DNA of 64,000 bases from Oreohelix idahoensis (GCA_024509875.1 JAMPIV010019866.1:62001-126000); one strand, 5' to 3'; shown: positions 23,833 to 36,188, counted from the stretch's first letter. Translations and numbers: made by a program. The notes: generated by a model not told the origin, from the sequence alone.

Positions 23833-25584
23833 TTAACTGTGTCCTCCACATACTCCTCTTGCATCATATCGTTCACAAGCTGTCTTACCTCTTTTTTTCT
23901 TCATTTTCTGACTTCGATCACGATTTGCTTGCTCTATTCTTCTCTGTCGTCTCTTCATGTTCTCGTCATCTAACATTTTCGTTAGAACCATATCTATTTT
24001 ATCTCTTGTTTCTGGAAAGTGTGTATGATATTTTTCCTGTAGCAGTCTCCATACTATACTCCTTGATAAATGAACCTCAGGCCGTGCTATGATGGCTTCT
24101 ATTACCTTTTTTAACTCCCCTATGTTTGGTTCACCCACTTTAACCATTTTCTTGCTCGTGTCCTTCACTTCTTCTCTCACTTCTTTTCCCAACTTTTCCA
24201 CCATTTCGCACCCCTCCATGCATTCTAACTCATCTTCTTCATCTGACGATACACTGTCTGAGTAACTTGATGAATCTGAGAACACGTCTCTTTCCACTAT
24301 TTTGATTCCCCAGTAATTAAGTTCCTCCATTACTCTCACCACAAGTCTGCAAATTTCTTCTTTCCTTTCTGATAAGTCTGTATCAAACTTTCTCTCCAGA
24401 AATCTCTGTACATATTTTAGTACTACTGTGTCAGGTTTAGCTCCCTTCAGTTCGTCTTTTAGTGCTTTCTTCATCTCCTCTGTGCTTACACCTCCCTGTT
24501 TCGTCTTCTGTACTGTTCTTGTACGCCTATAAGATGTATCCACGTCCTGTACTTCTTGTGGACCTGTTTTGATAGGATTCCTTCTTACTGCTGTTCCTAT
24601 AAGCCTGCATGATGTGTCAGTGTTAAGGTCAACATCTCTTTGTGTTGCTGAAACTGCAGCTCTATTCTCTGTTCGTGTTGCTGAAACTGCAGCTCTATTC
24701 TCTGTTGGTGTTGCTGAAACTGCAGCTCTATTCTCTGTTTGTGTTGCTACACTGATCATAGTTGTTTTCTTCACCTGTGGTTCTGGGTCATTGACCTGAC
24801 TTAACCTGTCAACGTTTGTTTGTGTCGCAACACAACTGATCTTTGTTTTCTTCACTTGTAAGTCTGGCCTTGGTTAACTAGTAATCATGGGGGCCCAACG
24901 TGTGTCACTTGATGTTGCAAAACCGACCTGGTGATGTATGTTAAGTGGTGTTCTCCATTGTTTTAGAGGTCTGATATGTGCCCTTAATCCATCTTCTGTT
25001 GTTATTATACAAGTTTGTTGGTCAGTCGTTGTAACATTATTTACTTCCCATATCTTTCGTTGTGTGATTCCGTTGATTTTTTTTTTTTTTTTTTTTGATT
25101 TTTTTTTTCTTATCCAGCGGCACTTGGGCTTTCAGCCCTTCGGCCCAATGACATGTCATTGCGAGGCTGGGGAACCTGAGGACTTTCCTTCTAACCCGGT
25201 CAGGAGCTTCGCTCCTTCCCATTAACAGAGGGTTTATCACAGGAGCCGTTCAGGCTATTCAGTCAAATTTCCGGCCGTAAACATTTCTTCAAACGCCGAC
25301 GCCCGGGTTTGAACCATGAACACGTGGTCGCCAGTACAACGCCGAAGCCATTACACCAGCGCGGCTCCCATTCCGTTGATAAAATTTATAACAGCTATGC
25401 GATGGTGTCTTCTATTTAGACTACTCCAATCTGCTCTTGTTTTGACAACGTCCCTTTCCCATTTTCTAATATGTTGTTGTTGCTGCTGTTGTTGCTGTGC
25501 ATATAACGCATGTTGTTGTTGCTGTTGTTGCTGTAGTGTATACACCGCCTGTTGTTGCTGCTGTTGTTCTTGACTTTCATCCAT
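23833..25584 (-). pseudogene. gag-like gene of the gypsy-like element, split by a SINE
   Basis: The start at 25584 reads MDESQEQQQQQQ and has three glutamine runs. The frame continues to FING, is cut by a SINE (25078-25369) and resumes with QRKIWEVNNV. A TAA near 24873 follows, then the frame stays open to 23833. An 11-residue unit (ENRAAVSAT core) occurs three times around 24640-24735. Downstream is a charged, helical region with an acidic patch (SDSSSYSDSVSSDEEDELE) and a basic C-terminus (RRQRRIEQANRDRSQKMKKK). Position between the primer-binding site and the integrase remnant supports gag; no zinc knuckle is seen. Confidence 0.6.
25078..25369 (-). mobile_element. tRNA-derived SINE (family 2), 11-bp TSD
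   Basis: Flanked by ATTCCGTTGAT at 25067-25077 and 25370-25380. On the minus strand it begins GGGAGCCGCGCTGGTGTAAT (tRNA-like A box region) with a B box GGTTCAAACCC. It ends in an A-rich tail. It matches the copy at 26678-26953 and splits the gag frame of the LTR element. Confidence 0.93.
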
Positions 25585-25650
25585 TAGTGATTATGCTTGT
25601 CTGCTTTCTCCAAGAAAAAAGGGCAGGTCACGGCGCCAATTAGTGTAATA

Positions 25651-26616
25651 TGTGGCCGTGTATGTTTATACGGCACTAGTAGTTATATTGATTTTATGTA
25701 GTCAGAGTTAATCCTTCATATGTTGTGGTGGTTCAAGTTCTAACTGGCCTTCCACCAGAGGTGGTAATACTTGACATTTACTTAGTTTTTCAACCCAGGA
25801 ATGTTCTTCCCTTTGAGTTTGGTGATAAGCAAAATAGTTTCAGCACAACAACGTATATCCACAAGAAATAATTGTAAAGTTTCACAAACAGCAATGTAGA
25901 AAAATTCAATTAGAGTTTATTGATGTAATTAGACAAACACTGTAAATTTCACAAAATGATGGTTGTTTATCCAAAATGAAAAAATATGTAATCCAACGAA
26001 TAATATATGTACATCCAAATAGAAATATATACTGATTTGTCTACTCAAAAACTTGTCTTGGTATCCTCAAAGACGAAGTTCACCTAACGCTATCTGTAAA
26101 AATCCTCTAGTCTAAAGTTATGGCCTCATTAGAATCATACATCCTGAAATCTCTCCCTATCGCCTACAACTCTTCTATTTATACTATTTCTTCTTTTTTC
26201 TCGCCTTTTTTCACACGACCCGTCCTTTTTTCACACGACACAATAATTAACATTTGCACTCCTCTCCTCAGCTTTTCGACCTTTTCGCACACGACATTCT
26301 GTTATTTCGACTTTATTTTCACATGTGTGATCTTTTCCAACTTAACAATAGGATAAAAAAAAAAACCAGATCACACAAACATTCATTTCCCACTTTCGCG
26401 CTTATAAAACCCATTCATTATTATCTGGGACTGACCTACGTTTGCCCTGTCAGAGCAGTTACTGGCAACTGAACTTTGAATGAATACTGCATTTTGTGTA
26501 AAAACGTCTTATTTGCTTTTAAGGTCTGTCATTCTTACATGTAGCATCTTATAGCACGCATAAATGCTTAGCGTGAAGTAGGAGGAATAAAGCTAGCGTG
26601 AAAGGGCAAGCGGTCA
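25651..26616 (-). repeat. 5' LTR of the gypsy-like element
   Basis: Partner of 18747-19711, differing by scattered substitutions and a small A-run length change. It would hold the promoter for minus-strand transcription of the element. Confidence 0.9.
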
Positions 26617-27320
26617 CAGTTAGACAGACCTAGGGAACTGCATAATATAGTTAAACATTATTTAACAAGAACAAAAAGGGAGCCGCGCTGGTGTAATGGT
26701 TACAACGTTGTACTAGCGACCAGGTTTTCAAGGTTCAAGCCCGGGCGTCGGTGCTTGTAGGAGTGTCAACGACCTGGATTTTGACTGAATAATCTGAACG
26801 GCTCCTGAGATAAACCCTCTGTGGATGGGAAGGAGCGAAGCTCCTGACCGGGTTGGAAGGAAAGTCCTCAGGTTCCCCAGCCTCGCAATGACATGTCATT
26901 GTGCCGAAGGGCCGAAAGCCCAAGTGCCGCTGGTTAAGCAAAAAAACAAAAACAAACAAGAACAAAAATTAAAATTTAGCAGTTGGGAAGGTGGTCTGAT
27001 GTTCTTGCAATACATATGATATATGACAGGTGAAAGTCAATTAAATATTAACTGGAAACACCAGGCCTTTACATCTCCCTCCCCCCTTCCCCCCCCCCTC
27101 ACCCCCTAATTATTTTTGTTTTGTTTTATCTCATTTTTTTTGTTCACGCAAAACTGATAATTTTAATTTGCCCTATTTACAATGATTTGACAGATGTGAT
27201 GCCATCTTCACTTACCGGCAGTTATTCATATGATTTTGAATTGAAAACAATATATATCCTAATTATAACCCATCAGAGGTTGAACAGGATATTTCTCATC
27301 ATCAAATTAAAAAAAAATTA
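26617..27320 (+). pseudogene. RNase H LINE, C-terminus and 3' UTR (right part)
   Basis: Continues the LINE frame interrupted at 18746 (QLDRPRELHNIVKHYLTRTK). The SINE at 26678 interrupts it, then a 3' UTR runs to about 27315. That UTR has relatives at 16880-17210 (minus) and 14960-15110. Confidence 0.7.
26678..26953 (+). mobile_element. tRNA-derived SINE (family 2), 14-bp TSD
   Basis: Flanked by AACAAGAACAAAAA at 26664-26677 and 26954-26967. It has the same tRNA-like head (TGGTGTAATGGTTACAACG, B box GGTTCAAGCCC) as the copy at 25.1 kb. The shared body has hairpin-like blocks (AGGAGCGAAGCTCCT, GGGCCGAAAGCCC) and AATGACATGTCATT. It sits inside the LINE 3' region. Confidence 0.93.
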
Positions 27321-28553
27321 ATTTGCTTAATGGTTATCCAGCACTGGCTATTTGTTTTACAAGATGAGGTTACCTGCCCCATACACAACCTCATTTTTAT
27401 TTGGTTTCTGCAAGAGTTTGTTCTGCATCGTCAGCTTGTTAGCCGGACGTAGCTCCTTTGTCGTCTTTTACGATATATATGGTAAGGCATGGTGGTCCTA
27501 TTCTTATCTCGGAAATATTTGACCGGGGCAACACAGTTGGAATTATTAATTGCTTCTTAAACAGGGAGTTCTGTACGACGCCAGCCACCGCGCGCAGACC
27601 GGATATAACGTTCTGTCTTAACAGGCGTGTCCAGTTAAGTCTCATATAAAAATATATATATTTGGTAGCATTAAGTAAGTCACGCCGCTAGGCCATATTT
27701 TCAATTACTTTATGGTCAGTTACTAAACGCGAAACACGACGCTAATGACAACGTTGATAGTCGTAGTGGATTATGCCAATACTCTTCAATATTATTATTA
27801 ATGCAAACTCATATACACAACAGCAAACGTGGCAGAGAAATTTGGCGCCGTCTGACAAGTGGTTGTTAGGGAAAGTATGAATTTCCATCTCTGTAAATGC
27901 AGAATGGTTATCACTCTTAGAGTAGTTGAGTGGTGCTTAGCCTTCTCGATTACTGGTAACAAATTCAAGGGCCATTCGTGCACGCTGTACTTACAAGAAA
28001 TTGAAATCCCCAAGAGAAAGCACTGAGGTGATGTCGTACGGAAGGTTAATTGTTTTATTTGGCCCGTCTAAGTAGAGTGGATGTCGATAGATACGCGAGA
28101 AAAGGTATAGAAAATTTCACAGGTGGTAGATTGAGTGAAAGATATGTCTCTGGAGTGATTAGGTTATCTCCTTCAGCCTATCCGTACGACTGTACAGCCT
28201 TTGCCTCCCTATCAAGAATAGATAAGTTACTCTACACACACACAGCTATGTGACAACAAGACACACAAACGTGAAAAAAACTACGGATAAATGGGTATGG
28301 GTCTGACCAACACACAAAGGTAAGCGTCTTTGTTGTTTATTATCATTAAACTCGACAACATCAAATATCTGAAAAAAGATCAAAGAGTCATTTACATGCA
28401 TATGAAATAACGCAGAAAAAGTGCGCCCTCCCCGAATGGAGAAAAAAACCCAAAAAGTATTAACCCAAAGGTTGAAGGTTAGCACTCTGTTACAGAATGA
28501 ACAGTATTGGTACTCTGTGAGACCCAGTAAAGTAAACACAATTTAGACAAATC
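27321..28553. other. no gene recognised
   Basis: A minus-strand frame (27439-27645) and a plus frame in the same place have no family features. Probably intergenic or old repeat sequence. Confidence 0.4.
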
Positions 28554-28576
28554 AGATATATGGATACATCATCATC

Positions 28577-30815
28577 TCATCTCAACCCATAACCCGTCAT
28601 GGGTCGTAGGGGTGCCATGGTGGAAGCATCAGCAGACAGGGTCCTCCACTGCTCTCTATTCTCAGCAATGCGTACAAGTGTGGAGAAACCGTGTCCTGCC
28701 CATTCTTTGATGTTATCAGCCCAGGATTTTCTTTGCCTTCCTCTTCTCCGTTTACCTTCGACTGTTCCCTGGAGGATCGTTTTCGAAAGGGAGTCATGAC
28801 GAGTTACATGCCCAAACCAGGCAAGCTTTCGACGTTTCACTATTGACAAAAGTGGTTCTTGATGGCCTGCATAGGTGTTTATCTTCTCTCTAACATAGAC
28901 ATTTGTTTTGTGCTCTTTATAGCAAATGCGCAAAATTCTTCTATAACATTTATGCTCGAAAGCCTGAATCCTTCGCTCCGTATCTGCAGTGAGTGTCCAG
29001 CCCTCACACCCATACAAGAGAATAGATAATACAAGTGATTTGTATAATTTGATCTTCACAGGAAAACTGATGTTACTTTTCCAGATCACATTCAACCTTG
29101 TCATGGCAGCTGAGGCCATCTCAAGTCTTGTCTTGATTTCTTTATTTGATCGTCCATCACTACATATAGTGGACCCGAGATATTTAAAGGTGTTTACTTC
29201 TTCTAACGTTTGCCCATTTAACGTAATGTTGGTCGGAACATGTTTCTTATGGCTATTCACCAATATCTTGCTTTTTTCTATATTAATTTCCATCCCATAT
29301 GTTCTTGTTACTTTCTCCAGTCTAGAGGTAAGGTCTTGAAGTTCTGATTCTGTTCCAGCTATCAGATCAATATCATCAGCAAAACGTAGATTACACAGAG
29401 GTCGGCCTCCAATCGATATGGTTGATTTATAATCGTAGAGAGCCTCCTGCATAATATGTTCTAGATAAATGTTAAAGAGCACTGGTGACAGGATACATCG
29501 CTGACGAACTCCTACAGTTGTTTTGAAAAATTCTCCAATGTCATTGCTTGCAAAAACAGCACTGCTTGCGTCCTTGTATAGTGCTTCAATGATATCTATG
29601 ATGTTGGTATCAAAATTGAATTTTCTCATTATTTGCCATAAACCTTCATGCCAGACTCGATCGAAGGCTTTTGTGAAATCGATGAAGTTATGGTATAAAT
29701 CATGTTGATGCTGGAGATGTTTTTCGATCAGTAATCTAATATTGAAGATTTGTTCTGAGGTACTTCTTTTTGGTCTAAAGCCAGCCTGTTCCTCTGACAA
29801 GATTTCTTCTGATTTCTGTTTTATTCTGTTCAAAAGTATCCTTAACATCACCTTACTTGGATGACTAATAAGGCTAATGGTTCTGTAGTTCTTGCACATT
29901 TTTAGATTTCCTTTCTTTGGAAGCGGTATTACTAATGACTGCGTCCATTCTTTTGGCCATTTTTTTGTACTCCATATCTTCTGGCAAATTGTTGTCATGA
30001 TTTTTACTATATCTGGTCCTCCATATTTCAAGAGCTCTGCTGGTATATTATCCACACCCGGTGACTTCCCTCCTTTCATCGAACATATAGCCTCTTCCAC
30101 TTCTTCCCGTAGTATTGCTGCATTTCCGAGTTCTCTGTTTTCGCACTTAATGTTGTTTAATATGCCTAAGTCAGTGTCAAGTTTACAGTTATATAATTCT
30201 TTACAATATTCTGTCCACCTTCTCATTACAGCTGTTTTTTCATTGAGCAGAGCCCCATTGCTATCTTCTATGACAGTTACCCTGGGCTGTTGGGGTTTTG
30301 ATAGTCTTCTTAATGTGTCAAAAACTGCCTTGCTGTTACCTTTTATTAGCCCCGTATTAATGGACTCACATTGATCAGCTACCCATTTTTCTTTGGCCTG
30401 TTTCATTTTCTTTCTAATATTTTTATTCACCATACTGTATTGCCATGCTGCTTCAGGAACCTCTTTCTTAACCTTTTTCATTTCTCGCCGTATATCACAT
30501 AACTTCAGAATTTCATCTGTAACCCATGGTTTGTTTATTTTCTTTCTTTTACCAAGTATTTCTGTTGCTGATTCAATGAGCACGTCTTTCATGTTCTCTG
30601 TTATTGAGTTGATATCATCCTCCAAAAAGTTGAGAGCTGCGAATTTTCCTCCAACAGTTGCCTCAAAGATTCCCGCGATTTCTGGATCTTTCAATTTGTC
30701 TAAATTGAATCTTAACTGAGAACATCTGTTTTGATTATAGTTCTTTTTGAGTTTAAGCTTGAGCGTCATCAATACCATGTCGTGATCACTACCAATGTCG
30801 GCGCCAGGAAAAGTC
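28577..30815 (-). CDS. RTE-type endonuclease(C-term)/reverse transcriptase
   Basis: One open frame of 733 codons from ATG 30778; the frame continues upstream into GADIGSDHDMV, the end of the APE endonuclease. RT motifs in order: KSPGVDNIPAELLKYGG, IPLPKKGNLKMCKNYR, the first catalytic Asp in FIDFTKAFDR, GVRQRCILSP and FADDIDLI (about residue 463). The C-terminus has RRKLAWFGHVTRH and EGKRRRGRQRKSW. The usual GVRQG is GVRQR here, which may impair activity. The frame is otherwise intact, so the insertion is not ancient. The 3' end is a GATGATGAT-type tail near 28567. Confidence 0.9.
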
Positions 30816-31663
30816 CTAGTCTTATGGATACAAAAAGAAATTCATAAATTAACATGGGAATCACCAAATGGTCGGGACAAAAACCAGATAGACCACATCA
30901 TGATTAACGGTAGATTGAGACATGCATTACAAGATGTGAAGGTAAGAAGAGGTGCAGATGTGGGAAGTGATCGCCATTTAGTAGTAGCAAAACTGAAAGT
31001 GAAACTAAGAAGGGCTGGACCAACTGTAACTACACAGAAAAGGTTTGACATCAGCAAATTAAAGGACTCCCTTACCAGAAAAGCTTTTGCGGCTGACATA
31101 AAGAAACGATATCAATTTGCCAAAAGTCAGGAAAAGACATTGACTGATGATATAGACCAGAATTTCAACACCATTTCAACAATATATAAAGAAAGCAGCA
31201 AATCATGCTTGGGATTCCAGGAAAGGAAGAAGCAAGACTGAATAACACCAGAAACATTAAACACCATAACACTGAGAAAGGAAATGAAAAGAAAGAAAAC
31301 AGAAGCAAAGTCCCCCAGGTTAAAGCAACTATATAGCGAACAGTACAGCCAGCTGACAAGGAAGTCAAAAGCCAAACCCGAGCCAACAAAAGGAATTTCC
31401 TAGACGATCTTGCAAGACAGGCAGAAGAGGCAGCACTGAGAAATGAACAAAGCACAGTGTACAAAATAACCAAATTCATCAGCGGAAAACGAGGTGCAAA
31501 CAATATTACATTAGTAAGAGATAATCAAGGAAATCTCATCACGACAGCAGAGGGACAGGAAACAAGATGGGCAGAGCACTTCAGAGAAACTCTGAAAAAG
31601 GAACCACTAGAGACACAATTGAAGGTTCCTGAGGCTGAAAACGATCTAGATGTAAATACAGAC
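30815..31663 (+). pseudogene. RTE LINE, segment 1 (endonuclease end, RT start)
   Basis: Same family as 6254-8542. Reads EIHKLTWESPNGRDKNQIDH then GADVGSDRHLVV. It stops at a TGA after ERKKQD where the other copy has Trp. A second shift near 31350 follows, then [14 protein letters not shown] to the insertion point. Confidence 0.88.
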
Positions 31664-34571
31664 TGTCGTGGTTGAGTTAGAGTGTAGAGTATTTGTCGAG
31701 TTGGACAACTGTAGTGAAATCGACAAGGGATAGTGGACTGACAGAGTTATAGATTACACTTTAGATAAGGTGTAAATAGGAGATGGACTTGAGACAACCT
31801 GGAAGAAGATTTATTCAAATGATCTCTCTCTCCAGGCCTCAACTCACTTTACTGTCTAAGCATCTCCTGCTCTCTCTCTTTTCTCTTATCATACATAGAG
31901 ATTATAGTAAAGAGCTAAAAATACAAATATGGATGGAAAGGTCGTGAACAGCGCATTAATAAATGTGTAAAATTTATTAAAGAAGAAAAAGCATGGAATT
32001 AATGCATATCATCACAACAACATAAAATTTCATCAATAATCAAATATTCATCGATAATCATATACACCAACAATCACACACACAGATCACCATTCATAAA
32101 ACCCTGTAGAACACAAAGAGAAATAAGTAAACTGTCTGCCAGTCTGTCGGTTTTCGTGGGACCAAGTACAATGCTTCAGACAGTGTCTTTTTTACGTAAA
32201 GATATACTCCATGGGTGATGGACTTGACCTGTATAAATCCACTGTAGTCGCTATTGTTGGTGGCACCCCTGATTTCGCGATGGGACTGGAAGACTGTCTA
32301 TCTCCTGCTGACCAAATAAACAAACTGAGCGACAGCATGTCCGTCCGCTTTCGTGGGACCAAATGGGATAGCTCCAATGTCTTTACGTAAAGATATACTC
32401 CATGGATGATGGACTTGACCTGTAAATCCAATGTAGGCGCTATCTTTGGTGACACTAATTTGCGTGAGGGGCTGGAAGACGCTGTATATCTTTGCTGGCC
32501 GCTCCTAAGTGCGAGGTTTTAATATATCCAGGAATAAATACACAGGACGAAGTCACTTGAGGACAAATTGTCCCTTGCGCGCTTATCCGGCGCTAGAATC
32601 GGCTTTCGTACTTGGTATAAATCCTGTTTAAACTGGTTTGGCTGTGGTTTGCTGAGTGCCCCGTTTAGGCACAACAAAGGCGGGTGATATGGAATTCTGC
32701 TGTAGGCATGCTGAGCGGGTTTGATATTCTGGAAGCCGCAATGCTCTGGCTGGTAATCCAATAGGCGAGTAGAGAACTACTACTGCGTTTGGCGATTCCA
32801 GATTTAGCGTTGGCTCCGTTGCACTGCGTGAGCTTAACTTGGCGTTGACAAAAAGGGGTTTTGATTCAGGAACGGGGTGTGACGATTCGTGACGCTAGCG
32901 GTATTCAGAACCCTCTAGATCGAAGAGAATATTTCGTTCTTCGCCTGACTGGAATCTGCTCTCGCGAGTCGGTCCCCCTGGAACTGAGACCCAAAAGAGA
33001 CACCTTTTAACTTCAAGCAACGCTAAAATCAATCTAACTTTATACAGAAAGTTTCGCTCCACTATGGGATTAAATTTATTGTAGTTATTGCTATGATAGT
33101 TTAGGGCTGTCTTTAACCATGTCTCCTGTTCCTTAAAAATATCAATTATCAACACGCGCCCGCATAGGCTTAATATCTTTTGCACACCCATGTAACTGTC
33201 ATTAAATATTCTGACAGCAAAATCTACTCCTCTTCTCCCAATCTCAACATACAGGAAACCTAACATGTAGTTACAGTTAAATTAATATGCTTATTCATCT
33301 TACAACATTAAATGAATTTACATAAACCGATTACAGCATTTGACATTACACAAATAAATCGTATGTCCCCTTTGGGAAATATATTAGCATTTCCACAAAA
33401 TGAGTACAAAGAAAATGCAATGTTCTTGCTATAATAATACAGTTGTGGCTAGATCATACGATATAATTATATCTATGCCTGGTGACTGCTTTCCGTGAAA
33501 GTTATAGACTAGTGCCTAGCCACACAAGTAAGCATAAAATGATCCTCCCTTGCCACTAGAAATATCTATCAAAAGGAATAAGTGACTATCTCCTATAATC
33601 CAGAGTTATTACCTGCATCTCACTATTCCGTTTTAAAGTGAACAATCCACACCTGACATTATCTTACAGAAATGACAGTTAATTTTTGCTGACTCTTAAC
33701 CAAGATAACAACCCAATGGTAAGCATTCGTGGACTGATTCTACGCCTAATATCTGTTATTGTAAGTTTAACATTTAACCCATGATAAACCGTAACAGTGT
33801 AAGCACCACTTAATAGGCCGTAGACAGCGCTACCTTATCACTGAATAAATTACTAGGAGAAGTCCTCAGAAATAAATTCACTTCCCTAACAGATATATAT
33901 AAAAGCTAACATGAATATATCATATTTATAAGATATGTCAACTCACCCCGAAAAATGCCAAGAAATAGGCGAAAAACATTTAGTTCTGTGTTAATATTTG
34001 CCTTATTTCCATAATGGTCTATCTCGGGCCAGGAAAATTTACGAATGTCTTTGTCTATTAAAACCAGTCTACTCTTATAGATTACAAGGGACGCTCCTCC
34101 CGAACACCTGGCGTGCGTATTTCTACAGAAGTTCGGCGAAAGACGTAATCTAGAGAAGACAAAAGAAATCGTGCGAAAGTTCCCCAGGCCTCAAAGGGTA
34201 CCCGCCGCTCGTCATCAAACGTTTTAAAGCGACCAGAGAAATTCCCCTGTTGGGACCACAGAGGGTACCCGCCGCTAACGAACCGTTTCTTTCACAGAAA
34301 CCGTCTAGGCTCGTTCTAACACTTAAAGCGGACCCGAGAAATGTTTCTCTGGTCGAACAGGTGCGTGTAGATAACATTACGTCTAGCGTTAGCTGACCGC
34401 AGCTGGCCAGCGTAAACAACCTCGGGTGGGGTTTGAGAGGGTGAGAAAGTTTGGCCACAAAGGTAGAAAAGGAAAGAAAAAGAAAATACAAAATGTCTCG
34501 GAAAACAGAACATTTAAAGGAGTAATCAAATTATGGACAAGATGGTAAAATAAATTATCTTTCACGTGACA
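31664..34571. mobile_element. 2.9-kb TG...CA insertion, solo LTR or non-coding LTR element
   Basis: It starts TGTCGTGG and ends CACGTGACA and is flanked by CAGAC (31659-31663 and 34572-34576). The uninterrupted family copy at 6.98 kb shows the empty site. The 5-bp duplication and TG...CA ends fit an LTR-type integrase. I find no second LTR inside and no convincing coding region in 2,908 bp. A degenerate repeat of about 190 bp (GTGGGACCAA and TTTACGTAAAGATATACTCC blocks) lies at 32150-32480. A GGGTACCCGCCGCT block repeats near 34195 and 34263. It is either an unusually large solo LTR or a large non-autonomous derivative. Confidence 0.75.
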
Positions 34572-34895
34572 CAGACATTCCACGAAAAGAAGAAATCATC
34601 ACAGCAATCAAAGGGTTAAAGAACGGAAAAGCTCCTGGCCATGATAACTTAAATGCAGAGCTATTTAAGACAGACCCAGAGCTAGCAGCAGAACTATTAG
34701 AACCACTATTTGCACAAGTCTGGAAAACGGGGACAACACCATCAGAGTGGAACATAGGAATAATTGTCAAATTGCCCAAGAAGGGAGATCTTGCAGACTG
34801 CAATAATTGGAGAGGAATCACTCTTCTCTCAGTTCCCAGCAAAATACTAGGCAGGATAATTATACAGAGAATTTCAAAAGCAGTAGACCACAAAC
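34572..34895 (+). pseudogene. RTE LINE, segment 2
   Basis: Resumes the frame of segment 1: [20 protein letters not shown] then [15 protein letters not shown] up to SKAVDHK. It is then cut by the LINE at 34896. Confidence 0.9.
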
Positions 34896-35066
34896 AACTC
34901 CGCCTATGCCGGTCCCAAGCCCGGATGAAAAAGGAGGAGGGCGGACTGCATAGAGGCCGTAAGGAGGCAGCCCCTCCACCATGCAAAGGCACAACAGGCC
35001 AATCACCTGTTTGCTTTAAATCACGATTACGAGCAATACAAGAGAGAAAACTGGACTGATTCTAAA

Positions 35067-36188
35067 GGCGACGAACTGGAACGCACTACGACTTATGGAA
35101 CTTGGAACACAAGAAGTATAAATGACAAAGAAGAGGAGCTGGTGGAAGAGATGAGGAAAGCAAAACTACAAATCCTGGCTATAACGGAAACAAAGAAAAA
35201 AGGACAAGGAGTCATGGATCTCGATGGCAACACGCTGCTCTACAGTGGTGTACCCATATCTGAAAGAGCTAAAGGGGGCGTGGGTTGCATTGTGGCGCAA
35301 AATCAAAAAGATAGTATCAAGGGATGGAACTTTGTCTCGGAGCGCATTATGGTTGTAAAACTAAAAGAAGGAGAAACCATAGTCAACCTGGTCATAGTGT
35401 ATGGGCCAAATGAGGATGAGAGAGCAGAAGTCAAGGAGGAATTCTTCGAGCTGCTTCAAAGGACAGTGGATGACTGCCTAGATGAAGTTATCATGCTCGG
35501 AGATTTTAATGCCAGAGTTGGAAATGACCATGCTAGATGGGGTGGAGTTATCGGAAGATATGGAGAAGATACTCTCAATGATAATGGAAAGCGACTCCTT
35601 AGATTCTGCAGTGAGCAGAATCTGATCATTACAAACACAAAGTTCCCCCATAAGCGCATACATGCATACACTAGATGTGAACCAACAAAGAATGAGAAGT
35701 CAGTGATCGACTATGCCATTGTTCGGAGAAGCTCGTTCAAATATGTCCGAGATGCAATAGTCTGGAGGGGGCCAGAGATTGGAAGTGATCACTACCTGCT
35801 AACAATCAAACGAACAACTGAAAGAGTTGCTCAGCCTAGGAACTGCCCAACATCACGCAAGAAACCAAGTAAACGAGCAGGAGAAATGAGCATTAGGACC
35901 TACAAGCTGAGAGAGCCAGAAATTAAGACTAGATATCAGGGGCTTATTGCTGCAGCTATGAGCAACACAGAAAAACGACCTGATGACTTGGAAACCCTCT
36001 GGATTAAATTCAAGGATATCATAAAGACAGCTGCTGCAGAAGCATGCGGTGAAGTCCGACTTGGGAACCAGAGAAAGAGGACACCTTGGTGGACAGAGGA
36101 AGTCAAAGAGAAAATAAGAGAGAAGAAAATGGCATGGAAACAATACTTAGGAGCTAAAAAACACAACAGGACAAATGGAAAAATATAG
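35067..36188 (+). CDS. LINE APE-type endonuclease domain
   Basis: The open frame begins before the first ATG (35142) with YGTWNTRSINDKEEELVEEM, the usual start of this domain. Motifs follow in order: ILAITETK, VIVYGPN, VIMLGDFNARVG, SVIDYAIVRR and the terminal GSDHYLL. These are the catalytic and metal-binding positions of APE-like nucleases that nick the target DNA. The frame closes at 36188 in the linker before the RT; the domain is complete. The RT continues in another frame. Confidence 0.88.
   Translation, partial: GDELERTTTYGTWNTRSINDKEEELVEEMRKAKLQILAITETKKKGQGVMDLDGNTLLYSGVPISERAKGGVGCIVAQNQKDSIKGWNFVSERIMVVKLKEGETIVNLVIVYGPNEDERAEVKEEFFELLQRTVDDCLDEVIMLGDFNARVGNDHARWGGVIGRYGEDTLNDNGKRLLRFCSEQNLIITNTKFPHKRIHAYTRCEPTKNEKSVIDYAIVRRSSFKYVRDAIVWRGPEIGSDHYLLTIKRTTERVAQPRNCPTSRKKPSKRAGEMSIRTYKLREPEIKTRYQGLIAAAMSNTEKRPDDLETLWIKFKDIIKTAAAEACGEVRLGNQRKRTPWWTEEVKEKIREKKMAWKQYLGAKKHNRTNGKI

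Larger units (their letters stand above)
18747..26616 (-). mobile_element. gypsy-like LTR retrotransposon, pol-deleted
   Basis: Two near-identical LTRs (18747-19711 and 25651-26616, 965 and 966 bp) bound a 5.9-kb interior with all coding on the minus strand. Read on that strand each LTR begins TGACCG and ends GGCCACA. Just inside the 5' LTR lies TTGGCGCCGTGACC, a plausible tRNA primer-binding site about 11 bases in. Gag-like sequence is followed directly by an integrase C-terminus, so protease, RT, RNase H and most of the integrase are missing. High LTR similarity suggests a fairly recent insertion moved in trans. No matching TSD is visible, although the interrupted LINE frame on both sides marks the insertion site. 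Confidence 0.85.
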
